Shown one piece after another: positions 10,624-21,390 of a stretch of 64,000 nt of DNA. The DNA is from Diaporthe sp. PMI_573 (lineage: Eukaryota; Ascomycota; Sordariomycetes; Diaporthales; Diaporthaceae), in assembly GCA_021399435.1 (NCBI GenBank), contig JAJTUP010000015.1, positions 682,001-746,000 on the forward strand, given 5' to 3'. A program made the position numbers and the translations under genes. The notes under the pieces were generated by a model that was not told where the DNA came from, searched no databases, and saw only the letters and a list, made by a program, of their open reading frames with translations. Every line of letters begins with the position of its first letter. Positions within the stretch are counted from its first letter, which is position 1.

Positions 10624-12411
10624 TCAATCATCAACAGCCCACGGCAGGTCTCGGTCGCTGACCCGCGTGCAGGTGAGGTACCCGATTCCCTCGGCGGCGC
10701 GGCTGCCGCCGGCCAGGTCGAGCTCGAGGCCGCTGCCCATCAGCGGCCTGACGACCTCGCGCGCCATCGCCTTGAGCTCGTCCACGCGCTTCTCGAACCG
10801 CCGCAGGTTGTCGCGGCTGTACATCTCGGGCGTGAGCTTGAGGAAGCGCTTGCACTCGTCGTGGGTCAGGTAGCCCGGCGCGCTGGCACCCGTCATCCCG
10901 CCCAGCGTGCGGTACGTGCGGCCTAGCGAGGCCAGCGGCGGCACTAGGGGTATGACCGGCTGCACGGCCGACGACGCGGGGATCAGCGCCGTGTTGTTGT
11001 TGTTGCCGCTGTTGGGGCCTGAGTTGTTGCGCGTTCGCCCGCCGCCGTTCTGTGCTACCGCCCTCCGGTCGCTTGGTGGTGCCGGGGCTGGTCCAGGTGT
11101 GGTGTTGTCTGCCAGCCACTGCCTGAAGAAACTAACAGCTAACCAGTCGAGGTAGCCCGTCGCAGGTGTTACTCGCTCCCCGGATCTTGTGGTCAGGTTG
11201 AGCCTGAAGAGGCGGCCCTCGACCCTTGCAACGGTCTCCTCCAGCTCGTCGACCTTGTCCTCGATGATATCCAGGACTGACTCGGGCAAGGTATTCCTGA
11301 GGCTGCGCTCCCCGGCAGGCCACTGGCCGACCACATGGATAAGAGCCTCCTGGAAGATGATCTTGCTTCTTGCCAGATGCCCCAGCCGAAGGTAGCTGAT
11401 GGGATACTTGGCGATCTGTTTCCACAGCCGACTCTGGAACTGTAATAGGTGGTGGTCCACCCTCGGCCCGACAACGGACAGCGCATCGTACTGGTCGGCT
11501 ATGGTGAGCAGGGATTTGCATTGTACGTATGCATCGGCGATATTTATCCCATCGAGGACGGGTGAGAAATTGTACATTATGCGGAAGAGGTTGTCATAGT
11601 CGCGAAGGGTGTCTTGGTCGTCGGGCGGCGGAGGCGGGAGGTTCGAGGAGGTATTCGTGGGTAATGGGTATTGGTTGTGCGATGGCGAGGGGAGACTGAG
11701 GTTTGCGACGGATCGGAAGAAGTCACGGGAAGTCGATTGACTGTGGGAGTGTTTTGTACGGCCGACGGCGCTGCTGCTGCCGCTGCTGCTTGAACTCCCG
11801 CCGAAGATGGACGTGGACGTGGTTGGGGGTCCCATCAGACGGCCCGTCGCGGCTGAGGTCTTGTTGCTGCTCTCCTCCTTCTGCACCAGCATGGGTATGT
11901 CGTCGCCTCCCTTGCCGTAGTCAAGCTCGTACCTCCATCTCTTTCTCGGCGTCCCTATGTTCGCCCGCGACACAGTGCTTCCCCTCTCGGCGGGACCATT
12001 GTCCTCGCCTATCCTCGCCAGCTCTCCTCCCGTCGCAGCGCCACTTCGTCCCGGTGCAGGCAATGCAGGCAAGTCCGGCACATCTACCGCCTTGGACCAC
12101 GGCTCACTGGTGCTCGCCTCGAAGAAGCCGCTACACCGCGTCAGGGTGTGCCGGTGCAACAGATAGCGGTTCTCGTGGCCCGACGGGACCTTGACGACGA
12201 TCTCGACGTCACCGGAGTGGGAGAACCAGGGGAACTCATTCTGGGGGACGTAGGAGGTGCCGCCGGCATAAGACCTGTTGTAGTGGTGGCGCCGAGAGGA
12301 TCGGTGTCGCGCGCCGGTGGTGGAGCTGGTGCCGACGACGGAACTAGGGCCGCGGACGGTGATGGTGCCCCCAGAGCCGGACGTGGAGGAGTGGTCGGGC
12401 TGCGAGACCAT
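10624..12411 (-). CDS. BTB/POZ-domain protein with an insertion in the domain
   Basis: A single open frame of 595 residues starting at ATG 12411 (the frame is open a little further upstream, but only with a TTG). The first half of a BTB fold is seen at about residues 66-105 (GDVEIVVKVPSG followed by YLLHRHTLTRCSGFFEAS). The second half follows only at about 265-320 (DYDNLFRIMYNFSP, then LLTIADQYDAL). Between them lie roughly 155 Ser/Gly/Asn-rich residues. A helical region follows to about 430, then an Asn/Pro-rich linker and a basic helical C-terminus. BTB domains mediate dimerisation and often bind Cul3 or transcription regulators; no second known domain is visible, so the role is unknown. 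The neighbouring 2.3-kb upstream stretch could contain a long leader. Confidence 0.75.
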   Translation of the reverse strand: MVSQPDHSSTSGSGGTITVRGPSSVVGTSSTTGARHRSSRRHHYNRSYAGGTSYVPQNEFPWFSHSGDVEIVVKVPSGHENRYLLHRHTLTRCSGFFEASTSEPWSKAVDVPDLPALPAPGRSGAATGGELARIGEDNGPAERGSTVSRANIGTPRKRWRYELDYGKGGDDIPMLVQKEESSNKTSAATGRLMGPPTTSTSIFGGSSSSSGSSSAVGRTKHSHSQSTSRDFFRSVANLSLPSPSHNQYPLPTNTSSNLPPPPPDDQDTLRDYDNLFRIMYNFSPVLDGINIADAYVQCKSLLTIADQYDALSVVGPRVDHHLLQFQSRLWKQIAKYPISYLRLGHLARSKIIFQEALIHVVGQWPAGERSLRNTLPESVLDIIEDKVDELEETVARVEGRLFRLNLTTRSGERVTPATGYLDWLAVSFFRQWLADNTTPGPAPAPPSDRRAVAQNGGGRTRNNSGPNSGNNNNTALIPASSAVQPVIPLVPPLASLGRTYRTLGGMTGASAPGYLTHDECKRFLKLTPEMYSRDNLRRFEKRVDELKAMAREVVRPLMGSGLELDLAGGSRAAEGIGYLTCTRVSDRDLPWAVDD

Positions 12412-14775
12412 GGCCGCGCCGTTGGAGGGTGGACGCAAGGCGATAGTGTGCCTCTGGAATGAGCCAGGTCGTGCCAGTGTCTAAACCCAGTGCCCAGGTG
12501 CCCAGTGCCCAGTGCCCCTCGTTAGGGACAAGTAGGTTGGCGCCGTAGAGGTCTGGGGCGGGCGATCGCGGTGTGGCTGGAGGTGAGGATGTCTGCTGTT
12601 GGGGGTGTACTAACAGTTATCAGTAGGAGTTAGGTGGGAAAGTAGGTAGGCTGGTAGGATGTCATAAAGGAGGGGTCGGTCAGGTCACCAGCAGACAAGG
12701 CTTGCGAGTTGCAGCGCGATGGCATCAACATCTTCTGTTTCATAACATAACACGAGATGCGCAACATCCAGCAGAGCCTGCCACGAGAGACGGGGTTGAA
12801 AAGGGGATAAACACAACCAGGAGAAGAGAGGTCTTTTTCCAGCAACTTGGGGAGGGACCTGAAAACGGAAACGGAAAAGCATCGACTGACCCTACACACT
12901 ACCCAGATAGACTACGGCCTTGGGCACGGCCTATTGGGCTACGGAGCACCGCGCTCTCACACCTATGCACACGCAGAGAGAGTGTACCCCTTCACGTCAC
13001 GGGCCAGCCGCTTGCAGCTCAAGAGCCGGCCTGGCTGGCTTCTTGGGGGGGGGGGGTTGGTGCAGCTGGGCTGGTTGGAGGTGGAGGTCGCCGAATGTCT
13101 GACTGTCGGGCTGTCTGACTGGCGGACAGGAAACTCGTGAGGCTGAGCCTGTCGGTCGCCACACCTGGGTATCATTCAGGCACGCCCTGACACGACATGT
13201 GCTGGCGGGTGGCTGGGCTGCTTGGGCTGCCTGGGCTGCCGACGACTTTTGGCGGCACTTTTTGACCTTGTTTCCCCCCGGCTTCTCGGGCTCGTAGCTC
13301 CAGCACAATTGGACGTCGGATTCGGGGATCGGCAGTGGTTGTTCAATTAGAATTAGGATGATGGAGTCGAAGACGATCTCAGAGACTATTCAGTCCAATA
13401 AGCGGAAGCGGAAGCGGAACAGTAACAAGATAGAGTACGCACGAGACACAGAAAGAGAAGGAGAAAGAGAAAGAGGCAGGCAGGTGGGCATTAAGATCAA
13501 GCCTCGGTTTTGGGAGCAACAAGACAGAACAACTCGAATTCCGAAGCGCCAGCAGGAGATCGAACAGATTAGCGGTGCCCGAGTAGAGAGTCTTTCTTGC
13601 ATTGTCTCTGTGAAAGTTTTTTCTTCTATTCCCCCAATCTCGTCGTGACCCCCTTCCCAGGGACAGAGGTCGCATTCGTCGCGTTATCATGCGCGTCTGC
13701 CACTTGTTTTGCCATGAGGCCGTCAAGTCTGCTTCTCCTGCAGGAGAGCAACGTGCATTGCCCACCAAACAATCTGTCCCGGCTCGGCTCCATGCACACC
13801 GCACACAGCGAGGGATCCATGATTCCCCCACGTTTGAGATTTCCCATAGCACACACCATGTGAGCGACCTGCAAGCACTCGCCTCGCACTGGGTGTCGTA
13901 GTCCAGGGTTTTCCAACCCCTTGCAGTACTTCTCAGCCTATCGACCGGCCCCAGACCCGGCCGGCCCAAACTCGAGCAATCGCTGACTCCGGGGGAGGCT
14001 GCTACTGCTACTGCTGCTGCTGTCGAGTCCACCCACAACTGGCTGCCAGAACAGCGGACTGCAGACTGCCAGGCTGCCCACGGCTCTCTCAGGTTCGAGT
14101 CATCAGCGCTGTCAACCCTGGGCTGACGGCACCACCAAGACCATCTCATCTCAGATTCCCCAGCCATCAGATTGCTGAGCGCTCACATCCGGCCAAGACA
14201 AAAACATTGTGTGACCACAGGACAAGAGGTTCCGCGGGATCAACCCGGAAGAGCACCGAGATCGACAAGGTCGACAAGCAGCAGAACAGGCTGGGGAGAA
14301 AAAGTGCCAAATCAGATGTGCCGTAGCCCAAGCCCACGAAAGTGTCAATTGGCCTGCCAGCTGCCAAAGCTTCCGCTAAGTCTCCACCGCCGGCCCATCC
14401 CCACTTAGCCGCCAATTTTCGCGAACATGCGGCTCTGTCGACCACAGCACCCAATCAATTTGGCGTCCTGTCAAGGGGGAAGGGGACGGGGGAAACGTTC
14501 GACTTCAAATGCTCTTTATCAATTTAGGCACGGATGGTTGTTTTTAACTAATAGTACATGTGCGCGGTATGTGCGAAAAGCAAATTTCCAGTGGCAACGC
14601 CTTCCGTGAATCACCGTTACCTTTTTGTCCCCGGTTAAATCGACCTGTTGGATTGGAGAACCAACAACGCAGCGCAAAGCCGTCGCCAGTATTGGCGCAG
14701 CCCGACCCAAACACCACCCAAAAGCAGACCAAAGCAGAGCAAATCAATTCAACGCCAGTCCAGTGATGCAGTCAT
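12412..14775. other. Long gene-free stretch upstream of the BTB gene
   Basis: 2.36 kb between two minus-strand genes. It contains several strand-biased simple stretches: a 10-bp CCCAGTGC-type repeat near 12485-12520, a 12-G run, and a purine-rich segment at about 13430-13490. Open frames here lack conserved motifs and codon character. It probably holds the BTB promoter and leader and the 3' end of the next gene. Confidence 0.4.
13045..13056. repeat. Homopolymer run of 12 G
   Basis: An uninterrupted run of 12 G on the plus strand in non-coding DNA. It is prone to length error in sequencing and to real length change. Confidence 0.9.
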
Positions 14776-15732
14776 TCAGTTCATGTCCACGTCCATGTCG
14801 GGGACGGTGGGAAGTTGTCGTGCGGTCGAGGGTGTGTTCCACGTCGAGTTGTGGGTGTCTTGGAATTGAGGTCGAGGAGACTCGACAGCAGCCATCATGG
14901 GGCCATCGAAGACGGCGGGGCATGACTTGAGATTGACGAAAGCACGCTCGGGATCTGAGCTGACGAGCCGGCCCTCGCGAAGGTTTTCGGCGAAGAGGAA
15001 GAAGCCCTCGCGAGCTTGAACAAGGTAGGCCTCTTGGGACTTTTGCAGGAGAATCTTGGCGCCAGTGACGGGGAAGTGGTTGTCGATGTAGCGAGCCCAG
15101 CCGCGAGCGGCTGCTTGAATGTGCTCGTCCTCGCTCAGACGAGCCCACCCAATGCCGAGGTGCATGGTGAAGTCGTCAACGACTGGCTGGTTCGGCGCAT
15201 CAGGCGAGGTATCGCGGCCATGGTTGTTCCCATTGCTTTGTGGGATGTCGTTCGAGGGAACCGAGTCGTTTGAGAGGCCGAGACGCTGCGACTTGTTGCT
15301 CCGCAGGGAAGAGCGTTCTTGAGACAACTTCTTCTGGGCGATTTTGGCCTCCTCGAGTTTGCGGGCATGCTCTCGGGCAGCCTTCTCCTCGAGCCAAGTA
15401 CCGGACTGGCTGCCAGCATCGGCAGTGTAGCCGGTGTTCTTCTTGATGAGAACCATGCCGGGGCCATACTCCCACTCGTCTTCAGGCTCTTCGACTTTGG
15501 GAGCTGGGACTACCTTCTCCGGCTCGTCGAGGTTGGCTGCTGCCTCGTCTCTGGAGCGTTTGCGGCCGGCGAAAGTCGAACTGGATCGAAGAATGGGACG
15601 GGTGGAACATGAGACTGAATGACCGAGCGACTGAGACTGGTGCGAAAAGACAGGTCTGCCAAAGGACAGCTGATGGGCAGGTTGGGGGGGAAGGCCCATG
15701 ACTGGCGACGCAGTGCGGTCAAAGTACGACAT
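14776..15732 (-). CDS. Conserved fungal protein of unknown function
   Basis: A single-exon frame of 318 residues from ATG 15732 (MSYFDRTASPVMG). A good acceptor, CCTCGCAG, lies a few bases before the ATG with a CTTGACTTGA branch-like site, so an intron in the 5' leader is likely. Visible features: a basic motif FAGRKRSRDE at about residues 54-63 that could be a nuclear localisation signal, a conserved-looking acidic-aromatic segment (EDEWEYGPGMVLIKK) near 85, a charged helical stretch after that, and a compact C-terminal part around 185-270 (MHLGIGWARLSEDEHIQAA, GWARYIDNHFPV, GFFLFAENLREG). I recognise the pattern as common to filamentous fungi but can name no function. Confidence 0.75.
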   Translation of the reverse strand: MSYFDRTASPVMGLPPQPAHQLSFGRPVFSHQSQSLGHSVSCSTRPILRSSSTFAGRKRSRDEAAANLDEPEKVVPAPKVEEPEDEWEYGPGMVLIKKNTGYTADAGSQSGTWLEEKAAREHARKLEEAKIAQKKLSQERSSLRSNKSQRLGLSNDSVPSNDIPQSNGNNHGRDTSPDAPNQPVVDDFTMHLGIGWARLSEDEHIQAAARGWARYIDNHFPVTGAKILLQKSQEAYLVQAREGFFLFAENLREGRLVSSDPERAFVNLKSCPAVFDGPMMAAVESPRPQFQDTHNSTWNTPSTARQLPTVPDMDVDMN

Positions 15733-17989
15733 GGTGATCTGCGAGGACGCAGGTGAGCAGCTCAAGTCAAGAGGATTTTCTAGAGAAAAGTTATCAGTCG
15801 CGAGCCGGAAACCTGAACTGTACTACAGTCAGATCGGCTGTCAATGAATTGGTCCTGGACGCGTGGCGCTGGCGCGATGAAGTGGATGGCCGAGACGTGT
15901 TGAGTACCCAAAAGGTGGTCGATCAGGCAGATGACGAGGCTGTCGACGAGGAGGCAGAGGAGGAGGAGCGTATGGACAGGTTGACTGATGTGGACAACCT
16001 GGGGGGGTGGTTGAGGCTGACGACGGTGTCGACGATGATTACTGGCAAGGCATAAAGACGACAAGAGAAGACGGGCAAGAAGAAGGGTGAGGGAGGATGG
16101 GAAGGTGGGCGCAAAAGGTATTTATGCGTGGTGGTGTTGGGAGAGGAAGTAGGAGAGAGGATGTGATGGTGTGGTGAGGTAGGCGGAAAGGAAAGTCGGA
16201 AGGGGAGGGAAGTGATGGAAGGGAAGGGCACGAGATAAGAAGGATGGGTGATGGGTGGAAAGAGGGCGAGACGAGACAGACACGGGGTCCAAGGTTGGCG
16301 TTGGCGCTGCGATTGTGCAGTGTGGGGAGGCGGAGGAGAAGGAGGATGATGGGCGAGCTGAGGGTGAGGTGCTGTACTGTGTAAGAGCTGCGAGGTTCCC
16401 AAGAAGCGAAGCGAAGCGCAGTGCAGCGCCGTGTCCGAGTGTGTAGGCGCAGTGCGCAGAGCAACCGGCGGCGGCAGCAGCAGCAGCAGCTCTTGCGGCA
16501 CGCGATCCTGGCCTAGTTGCGCTTTGCCGGGTCAGGAAGTGCAGGGACCAGGGCCAGGACCCTGCCTCGCCCATTCCTTGTCTCTGTGCCTGTCTGCCTC
16601 TGTCGGCCCAAAGAGGAATGGCCGAATCTTAGCCAGCAACCTCATAAAATGCAGGGAAGGCGTCAGACGGCGAGCTCCCTTCTCATTCGTGAGGCGGGCC
16701 TACGGGGATCAAGGCCTGAGCGTGCAGACCCCCAGGAAAGCCTTCCAGGAGTGCCAGGGTTCAAAAGGCCCCCAGCTGCCGTTCCCATTCCCAACGCGGC
16801 TAGCCCCAGGTGGCCAAGTCTCAGACCCTCGATGCCGATGGCGCAACAATCCAGCGAGCCACACTGGCCCGTCGACCAGGGGGCAGGCAAGCGAAAAGCC
16901 GGAGAGGCGGCCCTGATCTCATTGCGCTTGCTGATTTTCTTCCGAGGCGATCTACCGATAGAAACGGACTAGCTGCTGGCCATCTCCGACCCAATCCTGA
17001 GCCTCTGCCAAGACTGACAGACCCAGGCAAGCACTGACTGACCTGAAGCATCAGTCAAGGCAGTCGGGCAAACTGGCAGGACTGGCAAGTCAGTCGTCCA
17101 CATCGGCAGATTTTGTCCGGCCCCAGAGCTGGAGCACTGTTGCCTCAGGCATCTTTCGCAAGCCACCCTTACCCGTGGTTGCAACGGGCAGCCTGCCCAG
17201 TCAGCACGCCCCATTCGGATACTGTAGTCCGCTGGATTTGCCCCAGCCATCTCTTTATCCACCTCAACTACATGATTCTACCTCGGACTTAAGGCACTCC
17301 AGGGCAGCGGTGTGCTCCACAAAAAAGCTAGACCTGATTCAGTCCTGTCCACAGTAAGCGGCGGCCAGGCGACCTGCCTGCGTCCCATAACCTACGACGA
17401 GCCGGGTGTGCTTTTTTGCCTGCTGAGATGACTGACCAGACCTCCCGGCATAATACTTATGCAGGCTTTGCATAATGGACTGGTTCCATGCCCATAAGCA
17501 GCTAAGCAGCCGCTGAATTGTTGCCTTGCCAGCATGACTCGAGAGGCTTCCCCTGCTCGATGCCATACTAAACACCCTCGGCTCTGTGCCCATCCACTGA
17601 ATGCATAGCAGTTCAACAAGACAAGAAAGTGCTTCGCCCAAGGTTGTTTAGGTTCTCACCGGATGCGAATCATGTATGCTCATGACTATTGCTCTGCCAT
17701 TCAGAGCTCAAAATCGCGTTTTACTTGATGATGTTGTAGTGTTCCACCTTTGAGCAAAGGGGAGTTAAGTTGTGTCCCGTGTCCCTGCCCCTGAACAGCG
17801 CTCAAACAAAGGGCGACAGTTTAATAGCCATCGTGGTGTTTGTTTCCCGGCCGGATCTATGGATGCGCCCAGTCTCCCCATAACAATCTATGCGTTGTCT
17901 CGCCCCTCCTACACCGGTCTTCTCATCACAGTCTGCAGTGCCCTTGTTGTGCCCCATGACGTAAGCTGAGGTCGATCGGCAATTCCGTC
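15733..17989. other. Gene-free stretch upstream of the 14776-15732 gene
   Basis: 2.26 kb. The part at 15780-16450 is strongly purine-rich on the plus strand (pyrimidine-rich on the transcribed strand of the minus gene), as in many fungal promoters and leaders. The remainder to 17989 has scattered short frames without motifs. It probably also includes the 3' end of the 17990-19499 gene. Confidence 0.4.
16465..16489. repeat. GGC/AGC trinucleotide repeat
   Basis: A short run of CGG units followed by five AGC-type units in non-coding DNA upstream of the 14776-15732 gene. No function is indicated. Confidence 0.8.
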
Positions 17990-19499
17990 TCAGTCTGCGC
18001 GCCTGAGACTGGGAGTTGGGGAGCCCGGCTCCGCTGCCTGCGATGCCTCTTCAAACAGAGTAGCATCATCTTCATTCTCGTGCCCACCGTAGAGACCCTC
18101 AAACCCTGGTGTCCGCATGCCCACGGGGCTTGGTACTCTGCGGTGACGGTGTCTTCGGGCTGTCGCTGGAGTGCGACCAAGGGCTTGGGAAGGCCGCAGC
18201 CGGCTTATCGGGGCCGTGTATGACCCCAGAAGTCTACTCTGGTGCTGGGACTCTGGCAACTGCTCTGGGGTTTGAGGCTGACGCGTTGGCGAGAGCAGAT
18301 CATCATACACCCGCATCCTACGTCTAGGGGTCGCAAGACTTCTTCGGGACGGCGAAGCTGGGCAGTCTGGCGACGGACTCCCACTCGCAGCAGGTGCCTC
18401 GCGGGTGGACATGGTGGTCAATGGGTGACCAGCCTTCGGACGGATCTGATCCAGACGTGCGACCGATCTGGCGGCCCTCTGCGGACTACTTGGGTTCTGT
18501 AGTCACGTCGTTAATCAGTCTTGTTCCCGCTGCACGGTGCCCTGTCCCGTTCTCTTACCGAGGGGCCAGGTTCACCGTCATATTCCGACTCGGCAGCGAT
18601 ACAAGACGACCGACGATGCTGGCGTCCCAGTGTTCCCAGCATTGCGCCGTTTCCGTGTGACGATTCAGCGCCGAAAGATGGTCGGGTTCGAATTGCCTAC
18701 AATGGCGTCAGAGTACTGATGACTATGGGTTGATGCATAGTCCCAGTTTCTGGACGCTACCTACGAGGGTCTGCGTCCACATCTTCTCGGTCGAGGCTCT
18801 AGTCGAAGCCTCCGTGGAAGACAGGCGCAAATCGACCAGGCCAGACATCGGGCTGCGGCCAGTGCTCTTCATTCGGTCAGTATCTCTGGTCCCATCGGGG
18901 CTCGCGGAGATCCTTGTCGATGTCCGTTGGTTATCAGTACCGATGATGTCAACTTTCTTCACATCTTTCATCCCGGCGGGCGAAGAGCTTTTCTCTGCTA
19001 CCTCACGAACTGCGCCAGGAAGTGAACTGTCGCAATCCGAGGGTCTCTGAAAAACCAGACTTCTGCGAGGCCGGGCTGAGAAGAGCATCCCAGGAGACGA
19101 GGGCAAAGCCAGGAGGTCGAGTGAATCGAGGCCGCCACGAGTCGCCTGGAACTTCTGTGTATGCATCCTCAGACCTGCAGCGGATTGTGGATTCGTTGGA
19201 GTGGCCTCGATGTCATCGATCTCGCCGCTTTGCTCGGTCACGATCCTCTCCAAGGGCGAGGAAGGTACTGGGCCAACATTGGTAGGCTTTGATGAGGCAG
19301 ACGATCCTCGATTGTGAGAGGCAGTGAGCGTCCCACGGGGTGCTCGATGTTCCAGGCCCGCACTGGTCTTCCGATGAACCGTCTCCTCCGACGTTGGGTT
19401 TTCCTCTCTTTGAAGATACCTACGATAACGACGACGGTTTTCCAGCTCCTGGACCTCGGACACGGTCAGGAGAATAGATGTTTGCTGGAGACGAATCAT
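17990..19499 (-). CDS. Ser/Arg-rich fungal protein of unknown function, three exons
   Basis: Exons 19499..18765, 18696..18559 and 18496..17990 (minus) give 459 residues. Both introns (68 and 62 nt; donors GTAGGT and GTAAGA, acceptors TTGTAG and CTACAG) fall between codons, and all three exons join in one open frame. The N-terminus is helical and basic ([19 protein letters not shown]); the rest is Ser/Pro/Arg-rich with no known domain. The C-terminal part has conserved-looking short blocks, [13 protein letters not shown] and [13 protein letters not shown]. The latter resemble peptide motifs rather than a fold. A strong acceptor (CACATTCCAG with a CTGAT branch) sits directly before ATG 19499, so either a leader intron or a further upstream coding exon exists. 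Role unknown. Confidence 0.7.
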
Positions 19500-21390
19500 C
19501 CTGGAATGTGGATAATCAGCCAGGGACACCCCTTCCGTGACAGCTGTGGTGTGCGAGAGGACCAGCTCCCAGTGCTAAGAGTAAGGACCGGAGTGAGTGA
19601 TGGCGTTCTATTTGTTATGTGCATGTCAGACGGTCCAGCTATGATCGGTGGAGCCTCCCAACTTCCCAGCAAAGACCTGGAGCCGGCGCTCCATGGTGCT
19701 GGTGAATTCGGAAGGCACGCCGTGTCCCCAATCATTACCGCGAGGAAAGAGCGCCCCAGCCTTTCGATATTGAGCTGTCGTGGCAAAGCATGTAACGTGG
19801 GCTATTATTAGGCACCCTGGTAGAGCCGTGATGAACTGTTACGAGGTTCACCGGCCAGAATGCACGCAATTTTGGACCATGAGACCCGGGGAGATGATTA
19901 AAATTAGGCATCATCGATGATATTGGACTGCCCGTCGACGCAATTGAAATCACCAAACTACGTTAGGGATCAGTCAGTGTACGGACCCGAGTGATCTTCC
20001 GTCCCGTTTGGCATTCTCAATGCTTGGGCTGGAATGGCTGGCTGCACTGGTGCTGGGGACTTCAACTACCCATGAATGTTTCTCTGAGGCTGCGAAGACG
20101 TTAATTAGCCTGCCCAAAATCGATGTGTGAACAGGTGGGCGGACGGTCATTGCACAAAGCAACACGGGGCGTGCGTGCGGGCGTGCGGGCGTATAATGTA
20201 GGCAAGACTCTCTACGGAGTACTGTGCCATTAAGTCTATGCTTTGACGTTTTGGCTGCTGTTAGCCGCTGGACAGGAGGTTACTGCGACCAACCCTGCCT
20301 GCTTCTAGGCCGGGAGCTGCAGCCTGCAACGCCGACGGCGTGCGACTCGGTGTCGCAATATGCCCGTGGGAGGTATAAGTGATAAGCTCGGATCGGGGAC
20401 GATCGTGGGATCTTTTCTTCCCGGAAGAGTGCGTGCTCTGTGTTTTGGATCGAGGTGTTCACCTCGCGCATCATCATCACCCGCGCCTGGCCACTAACAG
20501 GGAGAAACGGGCAATTTACAGGACGTACGTCCAAAGTCCAAAACGGTAGGGTGGACAGGAGAGTGGCTTGCCCCTTGCAGCTAACCCAAGGGATCTTTAC
20601 CTCTTCAGTTCACCTTCAATCTGCCCTGACCAGAGGAGCGACTCCATCCCGTCTGGCACATTGCCTTACTGTACTGTACCTAGCTGCCGCCTCCTAGTGT
20701 ACCATGTAACCCGTAGTCTGCCAATTGCACAGCACGGCACAGCACGGCACAGCACAGCACAGCACAGCACAGCGAGGCGGACCACAGCATAGCGCGGTCC
20801 TCCTCTGGCCCAATCCCCTGGCTCCCCTGGCAGCGACAGCAAGCTACTGTGTACTGTATCTACCGAGCCTGAGTCCTGAGCAGCCCTCTCAGCCTCTTTG
20901 TGTGATCAACAGACCCGCATTACTCATGGACGGGGGCCTCTCCAAGACGGGACAGGTGGACACCTAGAGCAATCAAGCAGCATTGCCGACTTCGACACGG
21001 ACACCTGCCCGACGGGCACAGTCTACTGTCACCGTACGCCACGCCAGCTGCCCTGCTTCCTCCTTGAATGAGCATCGATCCAATCCCACCCTGCCTTTCC
21101 CTATACGGCGCAGCGCCCTGACGCCCGCCCTCCCATGGTCCAGCTATATCCTTTTCGGCTCGATCTGAGGCTCTAATCGTGGTCGTGGTTACGGGCAGCA
21201 TCCCAAGCAGGGCCAGGCCAGAGTCTCATCGGTTCCAAGGAAGTGCAGCGTCCCTGCTACCAGCCACGGGCACCGGCACCAGCGACAGCGCCTCCTCCCT
21301 GCCCGAACGACCCATCGGTCGACACGGCCAAGTTGCCCGCCACCATCCCACAGCCCGGCCCTTTTGACCAGCCAGTCCACGCCAGTCACC
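19500..21390. other. Divergent intergenic region between the unknown gene and PDK1
   Basis: 1.9 kb separating two divergently transcribed genes, so it holds both promoters. It includes a GCGTGCGG repeat near 20166-20190 and a CAGCA repeat near 20730-20770. The 300 bp before the PDK1 start are pyrimidine-rich, as in many fungal leaders. No other gene is supported. Confidence 0.45.
20729..20772. repeat. CAGCA/CGGCA short tandem repeat
   Basis: About eight to nine 5-bp units of ACAGC with some ACGGC variants in tandem, 0.6 kb upstream of the PDK1 start codon. Simple sequence; no function indicated. Confidence 0.85.

Noticed and set aside
13379..14167. 262-codon minus-strand frame upstream of the BTB gene
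   Set aside because: It has no start context, no domain, and odd runs of Ser/Leu/Pro from simple sequence. A second shorter frame (13626-13916) is no better.
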